Source of the DNA: an uncultured Lachnospiraceae bacterium
GTDB taxonomy: Bacteria > Bacillota > Clostridia > Lachnospirales > Lachnospiraceae
DNA length: 12,271 nt
Reading direction: 5' to 3'
NCBI GenBank assembly: GCA_945836355.1
Contig: CAMALD010000012.1
Span: forward strand, 1-12,271
Shown here: positions 6,237-12,271 of the stretch, piece by piece
Numbering within the stretch: the first letter of the stretch is position 1
How the letters are laid out: each line of letters starts with the position of its first letter
Translations under genes and position numbers: made by a program
The notes under the pieces: model-generated
Seen by the model: the letters and a program-made list of their open reading frames with translations, nothing else
The model's database searches: none
What the model was told of the DNA's origin: nothing

Positions 6237-7616
6237 TTATCCCCCAAACAGTCCAAACAGTTCTCTCACGTTACGCACTCCGGTCAGTTTCATCCCGGAG
6301 GTCTTCTTGCGGTTTGTCATAATGCTCTTTGCATTGGCAAACGGCAATATGCATTGATCATAGCCCAGCTTCTCTGCCTCGGTCACACGCTGCTCCGCCA
6401 TTGTCACAGCGCGCACCTCACCAGTCAGACCAACCTCCCCAAACACAATGGTCCGCTCGGGCATCGTCCTGTTCTTATAGCTCGACAAAACAGCAAAGAC
6501 GATTGCCAGATCAAGCGCCGGTTCATTGATGCGCATTCCGCCGGCAACATTGACGTATGCATCACAAAAAGATATCTGTATTCCCAAACGTTTTTCCAGT
6601 ACCGCCAGCAACAGATTGACGCGGTTGAAATCGGTGCCCGCGGCAGTCCTCCTCGGCATATTAAAATTGGTCTGACATACGAGTGCCTGTACTTCCACCA
6701 GCATTGTCCTGCTGCCTTCTGCCACCGCGGTCACAACGGAACCCGGCTCCCCTTCCGGTCTGCCCTCCAGCAGATATTCCGAAGGGTTGAGGATTTCAAC
6801 CAGCCCCTCCGCTCTCATCTCAAACACCCCGATTTCGTTTGTAGAACCAAACCGGTTTTTCACCGCCCTTAAAAAACGATAGGATGCCGCATTGTCCCCC
6901 TCAAAGTACAACACCGTATCCACCATATGTTCCAGCACGCGGGGACCCGCTACCGTTCCTTCCTTCGTGACATGTCCGACAATGAAAATGCTTACCCCCT
7001 GCCCCTTCGCAATGCGGAGCAGGCTTCCCGTCGTTTCCCTCACCTGACTGACGCTGCCCGGCGCAGCGGGAATATCTTCACGGTACATCGTCTGTATCGA
7101 ATCGATAATCACCATCTGCGGTTTCTTCTCATCAATCGCCGCCTCTACAAAATCAAGGTTTGTCTCGGACAACAGCCATAGCTTCTCGCTGGGCTCGTCC
7201 AGACGGTCTGCGCGCATTTTTATCTGCTGCAGCGATTCCTCACCGGATATATATAATACCGAATGGTCTTCCTCAGCAAGCTTACAGCACATCTGCAACA
7301 ATAATGTCGACTTTCCGATGCCCGGGTCACCTCCGACCAGAACCAGGGAACCGGCAACAATGCCGCCCCCCAGCACACGGTCAAGCTCGCCTATCCCGGT
7401 CAGGGTGCGTGCCTCCTGCGCACTGGTCACATCGGCCAGCCGCTTCGGAGTCATCCTCGGCGCAGCCGCGCGCGCAGCTCCTGCCGGGGCGGGCTTTACA
7501 ACCGGTTCTTCTACAAAGCTGTTCCACGCCCTGCACCCCGGACACTGTCCGAGCCATTTGGGTGATTCCTGTCCACATTCCTTACAGAAAAATACTGTTT
7601 TTGCCTTACCTGCCAT
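6237..7616 (-). CDS. radA: DNA repair protein RadA (branch-migration ATPase)
   Basis: The 459-residue protein has the full RadA/Sms order. First comes an N-terminal C4 zinc finger (C11, C14, C25, C28, in CKECG and CPGC). A RecA-like ATPase follows with Walker A GDPGIGKST (96-104) and a Walker B region around MVIIDSIQ (168-175). Then come the RadA signature KNRFG (253-257) and a C-terminal Lon-protease-like domain without the protease catalytic pair. RadA acts with RecA in the cytosol, promoting branch migration in recombinational repair. The ATG at 7616 has GGGAG 5 bases upstream. The gene follows a small unknown gene by 32 bases. In many Firmicutes radA follows clpC and is followed by disA; here disA is absent and a small helical protein takes its place. 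Confidence 0.97.
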   Translation of the reverse strand: MAGKAKTVFFCKECGQESPKWLGQCPGCRAWNSFVEEPVVKPAPAGAARAAAPRMTPKRLADVTSAQEARTLTGIGELDRVLGGGIVAGSLVLVGGDPGIGKSTLLLQMCCKLAEEDHSVLYISGEESLQQIKMRADRLDEPSEKLWLLSETNLDFVEAAIDEKKPQMVIIDSIQTMYREDIPAAPGSVSQVRETTGSLLRIAKGQGVSIFIVGHVTKEGTVAGPRVLEHMVDTVLYFEGDNAASYRFLRAVKNRFGSTNEIGVFEMRAEGLVEILNPSEYLLEGRPEGEPGSVVTAVAEGSRTMLVEVQALVCQTNFNMPRRTAAGTDFNRVNLLLAVLEKRLGIQISFCDAYVNVAGGMRINEPALDLAIVFAVLSSYKNRTMPERTIVFGEVGLTGEVRAVTMAEQRVTEAEKLGYDQCILPFANAKSIMTNRKKTSGMKLTGVRNVRELFGLFGG

Positions 7617-7648
7617 CTACACTCCCATCCGATATGCCCTGTCTGTAA

Positions 7649-8056
7649 TCAGCACTTGGTGATGCGCACTGCAGCGCTCTCCTGCTCCTTAATCTCCACA
7701 CTAATGACAAGCTTGCCGCCGAGATTTGTCTTCATCTTGCCGACATTGGTATCATCAATATAAATGCGGTACTCCTTTTCCGGCTCCAGCTCCAGCGTAA
7801 TCTGCGCATCCTCAGCAGCACGCACGCAAAACGACACTTCCCTGTCCGTCTGGAAAAAATGCTCCACAGCCGTACCCGGCACGGACTCATACACGAACAT
7901 ACCGTTTTTTTCAAGCTTCGTCACTTCGAAGTAGGTCTTAACCTTGTACAAGTCGCCCTCATACTCAAAATCACTGACCTTTGTCTTTGTCTCCAATGTA
8001 TAGTCACCAAAACTAAGTGTTCCGTCTTCCTCTTTGCGAATCAATTCTGTGCTCAT
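7649..8056 (-). CDS. Small unknown protein between clpC and radA
   Basis: This is a 135-residue, acidic, soluble protein without signal peptide, membrane segment or obvious catalytic motif. The pattern of alternating charged and hydrophobic residues (for example DLYKVKTYFEVTKLEKNG, then VSFCVRAAEDAQITLELE, then GGKLVISVEIKE) suggests a mostly beta-strand fold, possibly a beta-sandwich. I recall similar proteins in Lachnospiraceae next to clpC, sometimes carrying the label endosialidase, but nothing in the sequence supports an enzyme of that kind. The ATG at 8056 has GGAGG 5 bases upstream (8062-8066), which rules out the in-frame ATG at 8086. It sits in the heat-shock operon, separated from clpC by a 143-base gap that holds a strong hairpin. 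Confidence 0.8.
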   Translation of the reverse strand: MSTELIRKEEDGTLSFGDYTLETKTKVSDFEYEGDLYKVKTYFEVTKLEKNGMFVYESVPGTAVEHFFQTDREVSFCVRAAEDAQITLELEPEKEYRIYIDDTNVGKMKTNLGGKLVISVEIKEQESAAVRITKC

Positions 8057-8105
8057 CTTATCCTCCATTTCCGCTGTAAACCTCATACATCCTGCAGCAT
8101 TTTTA

Positions 8106-8152
8106 TATGCTTATGGTACAGCAGGTCTCCTCCTGCCGTTACCATAAGCATA
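8106..8152. repeat. Long inverted repeat between clpC and the next gene
   Basis: A perfect 13-bp inverted repeat (TATGCTTATGGTA at 8106-8118, its complement at 8140-8152) encloses an inner 5-bp stem (GCAGG/CCTGC) and a short loop, making a hairpin of about 47 bases. It is not followed by a T run on the minus strand, so it is not a standard intrinsic terminator for clpC. It could stabilise the 3' end of clpC mRNA, be an RNA processing point, or reduce read-through into the following genes. The remaining bases of the 8057-8199 gap show nothing firm; TGGTATGCT on the minus strand could pass for an extended -10 box but has no -35 box. Confidence 0.7.
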
Positions 8153-8199
8153 CCATATATCATTCCATTTTTCTACTGTTTTCTGCCAATTTCGCTCAT

Positions 8200-10668
8200 T
8201 TATTTCATCGTCTTCGCACCGCGCTTATGACGCACCGCAAGCTTAAGCTCCTTGTCGTGGGAAAGTGTTATCGTGTCCCCCTCACACAATCTTCCCTCAA
8301 GAATTTCCTCGGACAGCTTATCCTCAACCTCATTCTGGATGGCCCTGCGCAGCGGTCTTGCGCCGTATTTCTCATCAAAGCCCTTTTCTGCGAGATAATC
8401 CAGCAGAGAATCCTCCGCCTTAAGCCGGATTCCCATCTGCTCCATGCAACGCTTCGATATGGTATCGAGCATGATGCGCACGATCTCTCTGATATCCTTG
8501 CGGGTTAATGCGTGGAATACGATTGTCTCATCGATACGGTTTAAGAACTCCGGCTTAAACAGCTGCTTCACTTCACTCATAACTCCGTCCCGCATGCGGT
8601 TGTAATCCGCCTCTTCATCCGTGCCACTGGTAAATCCGAGACGTTTCGGTGAAATAATGCTCTGGGCACCGGCGTTGGAAGTCATGATGATGATGGTATT
8701 TTTAAAGCTTACCTTGCGCCCCTGGGCATCGGTCACATGTCCGTCATCAAGAATCTGAAGCAAAATATTAAAGATATCCGGATGCGCCTTCTCTATCTCG
8801 TCAAACAAAATAACGGAATATGGATTGCGCCGTACCTTTTCACTCAGCTGTCCGCCCTCATCATAGCCAACATATCCCGGCGGCGAACCAATCATGCGGG
8901 ATACACTGTGTTTCTCCATGTATTCCGTCATGTCAACCCGGATCATCGAGTTTTCATTGCCAAACATAGCCTCTGCAAGTGCCTTGGACAATTCTGTCTT
9001 TCCGACACCGGTAGGCCCGAGGAATAAAAACGAGCCGATCGGTCGATTCGGATCCTTCAGACCTACGCGCCCTCTGCGGATTGCCTTCGCCACCGCAGTA
9101 ACCGCTTCCTCCTGACCGACCACGCGCTCATGCAGCACTTTTTCCAGCTTCAGAAGCCGCTCGCTTTCCTCCTCCCGAAGCTTCTGCAGCGGAATGCCGG
9201 TCCACTGCGCAATCACGCCCGCAATCTCCTCCTCGCCGACGACAAGCTCCTGTTGTTCCCTTTCTTCCTCGCGCTTCTGGCGGATTTGCTCCATACTGTT
9301 CTTCACGCGGTCCTGTTTCTTTTTTATTTCTCCCGCACGCTCAAATTCTTCGGATTTGATAGCCAGTTCCTTTTCCTCTTCCAGCTTTTGCAGCTTTTCT
9401 TCCAGCTCCTTCATTTTCGGAATCGGCGCATACATGGCAAGTCTCATCTTGGAAGCAGCCTCATCCATGACATCAATCGCTTTATCCGGAAGGAAACGCT
9501 CATTAACATAGCGGCTTGTCAGTCTTACCGCCGCATCCAGCGCCTCCTGCGCGATTGTCACATGATGGTGCTTCTCATACGCCGGACGCAGACCCTGTAA
9601 AATGCGGACCGCTTCCTCCTCGCTTGGCTCCTCAATCACCACCGGCTGGAAACGTCTCTCCAGCGCCGCATCCTTTTCAATATGTTTGCGGTACTCCTCG
9701 CGGGTGGTCGCACCCAACAGCTGTATCTCACCTCTGGCAAGGGACGGCTTGAGAATATTGGATGCATCAATCGCACCCTCGGCGCCGCCGGCACCGATGA
9801 TGGTATGCAGTTCATCAAGAAACAGGAGCACATTACCATCCGCAATCACCTCCGCAATCACCTTCTTGATGCGCTCTTCAAACTCACCGCGGTACTTTGA
9901 GCCTGCAACCATGCCCGACAAATCAAGCGTCACTACACGCTTATCCGTCAGCACATCCGGCACATCCCCCTCAACGATCTTTTCTGCGAGGCCTTCTGCG
10001 ACTGCTGTCTTACCGACACCCGGCTCTCCCACCAGACACGGATTGTTTTTGGTCCTTCTGCTCAGAATCTGAATCACGCGCTGTATCTCATTCTCCCTGC
10101 CAATGACCGGGTCCAGCCTGCCCTCGCGCGCCATCTGCGTCAAATCCCTGCTGTACTGGTTCAGCGTCGGAGTCTGCGATTTTCCGCGGCTCTTTCCCCT
10201 TCCTCCCGCATAATCCGCCTTAGTATTGCCGGAGTCCGCACCGATTGCCGTCATGATATCTGCATACAACTTCTGTAAATTAACCCCCAGAGTATTCAAG
10301 AGACGCACGGCAATACAGTCCGCCTCTTTGATAAGCGCGAGCAGAATATGCTCCGTGCCGATTTTGTCAGCCCGCAGGCGCTGACTTTCCTTTGCGCTCG
10401 CCTCAAGTATGCGCCTTGCCCGCGGTGTAAAATTCTCCTTCTCCATAATTTTGATTCCGTTGTTGGGAGCAATCAGCTGGTTCACCAGCTCCAGCAGCTT
10501 CTCCTCGTCCACCTCATGCTCGTCAAGGATTCTGCCCGCCACTCCGTCCGCCATTGTCAGACCAATCAGCAGATGCTCCGTGCCGATATAGTTATGCGCA
10601 AGCCGGTAGGCTGTCTCCGTAGCATAGCGGATTGCCTCCCTCGCATGCTCTGTATATCTCTCATCCAT
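8200..10668 (-). CDS. clpC: ATP-dependent Clp protease ATPase subunit ClpC
   Basis: This 822-residue AAA+ unfoldase is of the ClpC type. The N-domain has two Clp_N repeats, each with GTEH. E31 and E106 match the two Glu residues by which B. subtilis ClpC binds phospho-arginine. AAA domain 1 has Walker A GEPGVGKT (214-221) and Walker B LLFLDE (281-286). A middle coiled-coil domain with a UVR motif (about 416-470) is the docking site for adaptors such as McsA-McsB or MecA. AAA domain 2 has Walker A GPTGVGKT (551-558) and Walker B VILFDE (619-624). The loop LGF (677-679) is the ClpP-binding tripeptide, so it should feed ClpP, encoded elsewhere. The start is set by GGAGG 6 bases upstream. It follows mcsB by 31 bases. 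Confidence 0.98.
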   Translation of the reverse strand: MDERYTEHAREAIRYATETAYRLAHNYIGTEHLLIGLTMADGVAGRILDEHEVDEEKLLELVNQLIAPNNGIKIMEKENFTPRARRILEASAKESQRLRADKIGTEHILLALIKEADCIAVRLLNTLGVNLQKLYADIMTAIGADSGNTKADYAGGRGKSRGKSQTPTLNQYSRDLTQMAREGRLDPVIGRENEIQRVIQILSRRTKNNPCLVGEPGVGKTAVAEGLAEKIVEGDVPDVLTDKRVVTLDLSGMVAGSKYRGEFEERIKKVIAEVIADGNVLLFLDELHTIIGAGGAEGAIDASNILKPSLARGEIQLLGATTREEYRKHIEKDAALERRFQPVVIEEPSEEEAVRILQGLRPAYEKHHHVTIAQEALDAAVRLTSRYVNERFLPDKAIDVMDEAASKMRLAMYAPIPKMKELEEKLQKLEEEKELAIKSEEFERAGEIKKKQDRVKNSMEQIRQKREEEREQQELVVGEEEIAGVIAQWTGIPLQKLREEESERLLKLEKVLHERVVGQEEAVTAVAKAIRRGRVGLKDPNRPIGSFLFLGPTGVGKTELSKALAEAMFGNENSMIRVDMTEYMEKHSVSRMIGSPPGYVGYDEGGQLSEKVRRNPYSVILFDEIEKAHPDIFNILLQILDDGHVTDAQGRKVSFKNTIIIMTSNAGAQSIISPKRLGFTSGTDEEADYNRMRDGVMSEVKQLFKPEFLNRIDETIVFHALTRKDIREIVRIMLDTISKRCMEQMGIRLKAEDSLLDYLAEKGFDEKYGARPLRRAIQNEVEDKLSEEILEGRLCEGDTITLSHDKELKLAVRHKRGAKTMK

Positions 10669-10699
10669 AAAAAACCTCCGCTTAAATAATTAGTGATTC

Positions 10700-11740
10700 T
10701 CAGATTGATGACGTCAGTCCCTGAGCCATCAGCTTATTCAGATATTCCCCGCGGTACGCCGCACGCTCTTTGCTTTCCATACTTTTCCCGTACACCTTCT
10801 GCAGATTGGCAGGCTGAATCCTCATCATCTGCTCGTACAGGCTAAGACTTTTCTTGAGCGGAATCATCCCGAGATCTCTGCCCAGCTTTAACTGCGCCAG
10901 CAACAGTAATCCGTCCTCGGTGCTGATGCGTTTCGCATAGCGCAGCACGCCGTAGGAGCGATAGACCTTATCCTCAATATCATCCGCCCCGACCTTGCAA
11001 AGATAGTCGCGGTATTTCTGCTCCTGACCCACAATCTGGTTCATAATCTGCCTCAGATTGCCCATGATTTCTTTTTCACTGCAGCCAAGCGTTTTCTGAT
11101 TTGAAATGCGGTATAGATATGCATGTGTATTAGTCCCCTCCCCGGGAATTCCCCGGATGGCCACACCGTACTTGCCCACCTCATCTGCCAGCTTCTGTAT
11201 CTTGCCGGTCATGTTGATAGCCGGAAGAAACATCAGATACGACGCTCTCATCCCGGTACCCGCATTTAACGGCGATGTCGTCAGATAACCGTAGCGGTCA
11301 TCATAGGCATACCCTAATTCCTCCAGACAATTGTCCACGCCCTCCGCGCGTCTGTATGCCTCCTCTAAATCAGCTCCCGGGGCTACCGACTGTATCCGGA
11401 TATGATCCTCCTCATTAATCATGATACTGATACCCTCGTCCTCAGACAATACCAGCCCGGTTTCCTGCCGCCTGCCGACCAAAAGATCGCTGATGATATA
11501 CCATTCCTTAAGAGATGCTTTCTCCAGCTCCGAAAGCTTGTTGACATTGCAGGAATAATACTTCATACCATCAATTCCCTCAAGCTGTGCTACCCGGTCA
11601 CGCACACTCTGCGTCAGCTCCTGTGCCTCTTTTTCCTTCATCTTCCCTGAAAAATGATACTCGGCAAGATTTCTCGCCAGCCTAACCCGGCTTGAAATCA
11701 CAATACTGTCTTCCTCTCTCTTTTCATACCATTTATTCAT
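10700..11740 (-). CDS. mcsB: Protein-arginine kinase McsB
   Basis: McsB phosphorylates arginines on damaged or regulatory proteins (including the repressor CtsR) and so marks them for ClpC-ClpP. The 346-residue protein has the phosphagen-kinase fold signatures: SSRVRLARNL near the N-terminus, NEEDHIRIQ (about 109-117), and a guanidino loop RGIPGEGTN followed by ISNQ-TLG. Two sites differ from B. subtilis McsB as I remember it. The active-site Cys of the SCPTNVGTG segment is Ser here (TSPLNAGTG, S156), and the C-terminal RDxxRA allosteric motif reads ESKERA (322-327). Both are discussed as findings. The start at 11740 has GGAG 6 bases upstream; the ATG at 11752 overlaps that site and is rejected. 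mcsA precedes it closely. Confidence 0.96.
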   Translation of the reverse strand: MNKWYEKREEDSIVISSRVRLARNLAEYHFSGKMKEKEAQELTQSVRDRVAQLEGIDGMKYYSCNVNKLSELEKASLKEWYIISDLLVGRRQETGLVLSEDEGISIMINEEDHIRIQSVAPGADLEEAYRRAEGVDNCLEELGYAYDDRYGYLTTSPLNAGTGMRASYLMFLPAINMTGKIQKLADEVGKYGVAIRGIPGEGTNTHAYLYRISNQKTLGCSEKEIMGNLRQIMNQIVGQEQKYRDYLCKVGADDIEDKVYRSYGVLRYAKRISTEDGLLLLAQLKLGRDLGMIPLKKSLSLYEQMMRIQPANLQKVYGKSMESKERAAYRGEYLNKLMAQGLTSSI

Positions 11741-11746
11741 TCTAAT

Positions 11747-11750
11747 CTCC
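11747..11750 (-). promoter_or_regulatory. Ribosome binding site fixing the mcsB start
   Basis: GGAG on the minus strand lies 6 bases before the ATG at 11740. The in-frame ATG at 11752 would place this site inside the coding region, and nothing similar lies before it. The protein therefore begins MNKWYEK. Confidence 0.8.
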
Positions 11751-11784
11751 ATTCAAATCCATATCAGGCAAAAGCCCCTGTATT

Positions 11785-12271
11785 CTATTTTATTGCCTTC
11801 AACGCGCGGAGTCTGTCCCTCAAAACAGCTGCCATCTCATAGTCTTCTCTCTCGATCGCCTGTTCGAGCTGCATGGACAGCTTTTCACGCTCGTCCAGTT
11901 CCGGCAGCTTTTCGGAATCCGAATCAAATTCCGCCGCGGCTACTTTATTCTTCGGCTGCTTGCCGCTGTGCGTATCCGCGCCCTGAATGTTGCGCAGATT
12001 GCGGTTTAGCAGCTTGCCGAAGCTCTGATAGCATTTTGCACATCCGAACTGCCCGCTCTGTTTGAACTCATCAAAGGTCAGTCCGCACCCGCTGCAAGAT
12101 ACATGGCTCTTCGGTGCCTCATTCTCCTCCTGCTGCTCTTCCCGTTCCATTGCGCCCTCGAGCATCCCGGATAACAGACCTCCGAGGGAAATCTCCTGCC
12201 CGCCAAACGGCAGCTTCAGACGAAGACTGGTATTTTCCGCCGCACATTCCTCACAGAGATACTGTTCCTTC
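11785..12271 (-). CDS. mcsA: McsA, zinc-binding activator of McsB (5' end missing)
   Basis: The frame is open to the right edge of the window, so the first residues, including the first CxxC of the first zinc finger, are missing; 161 residues are visible. The first is Lys and the text continues with YLCEEC, the second CxxC of that finger. A second finger follows (CSGC, then CAKC about 18 residues later), a charged linker, and a C-terminal UVR domain (last about 35 residues, ALRDRLRALK-like end). McsA stimulates the McsB kinase and links it to ClpC. The methionine at 12165 lies after the first finger and is not the true start. The stop is 44 bases before the mcsB ATG. The usual upstream neighbour, the repressor gene ctsR, is outside the window. 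Confidence 0.95.
   Translation of the reverse strand, partial: KEQYLCEECAAENTSLRLKLPFGGQEISLGGLLSGMLEGAMEREEQQEENEAPKSHVSCSGCGLTFDEFKQSGQFGCAKCYQSFGKLLNRNLRNIQGADTHSGKQPKNKVAAAEFDSDSEKLPELDEREKLSMQLEQAIEREDYEMAAVLRDRLRALKAIK

Noticed and set aside
6354..7648. Several plus-strand open frames of 110-170 codons opposite radA
   Set aside because: They overlap each other and a complete radA gene, have no ribosome binding site logic, and look like antisense shadows.
8057..8199. A CtsR operator or second heat-shock promoter after clpC
   Set aside because: No GGTCAAA-type direct repeat is present and the only -10-like sequence lacks a -35 box. The main CtsR site should lie upstream of ctsR, outside the window.
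9130..10072. Plus-strand frames of 156 codons opposite clpC, one rich in Phe and Leu like a membrane protein
   Set aside because: The hydrophobic look comes from the antisense of the Glu/Lys-rich coiled coil of ClpC; no independent support.
1..12271. CRISPR arrays, tRNA or rRNA genes, insertion sequences or prophage genes
   Set aside because: No regularly spaced direct repeats, cloverleaf-like sequence, transposase or integrase signatures were seen on either strand.

Overview
The window looks like a chromosomal piece of a Gram-positive anaerobe of the class Clostridia, most likely a Lachnospiraceae member. This rests on protein families and gene order (mcsA-mcsB-clpC-radA; tgt-yajC; a TIGR04086-type membrane protein), on strong GGAGG-type ribosome binding sites, and on the style of the proteins. 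It is inference, not a database result.

Layout. Positions 1-597 (+) hold the C-terminal end of a large surface protein with bacterial Ig-like repeats and an acidic tail. A perfect hairpin terminator (606-637) separates it from a convergent small membrane protein gene (676-1080, -). Divergent from that gene is a complete PHP-domain phosphoesterase gene (1139-2011, +). Its last codons form half of a second bidirectional terminator (1990-2032). Everything from 2051 to the right edge lies on the minus strand and is tightly packed. Read in the direction of transcription the order is: mcsA (cut by the window edge), mcsB, clpC, a small unknown protein, radA, a small helical protein, an SH3-domain lipoprotein, an M14 zinc carboxypeptidase, an unknown protein with a FliM-like N-terminus, then tgt and yajC. 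A good sigma-A promoter (3635-3663) gives tgt-yajC its own start.

How the genes fit together. McsA, McsB and ClpC form the arginine-phosphorylation protein quality-control system: McsB, helped by McsA, marks proteins with phospho-arginine, and ClpC unfolds them for ClpP (not in the window). RadA, a recombination branch-migration ATPase, usually travels with this operon. The genes after radA are unusual passengers that point to the cell envelope. tgt (queuosine tRNA modification) and yajC (Sec translocon accessory) are a common pair.

Most interesting point. The lipoprotein and the M14 peptidase meet at a run of nine A (minus strand) directly before the lipoprotein stop codon. A -1 slip there, or one extra A, would fuse them into one lipid-anchored SH3-peptidase of about 490 residues. 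On its own the peptidase has no export signal. However, a GGAGG-GTG start just inside the peptidase frame also allows separate translation. Second, McsB departs from the Bacillus subtilis protein at two known functional sites: the active-site Cys is Ser, and the RDxxRA allosteric motif is degenerate.
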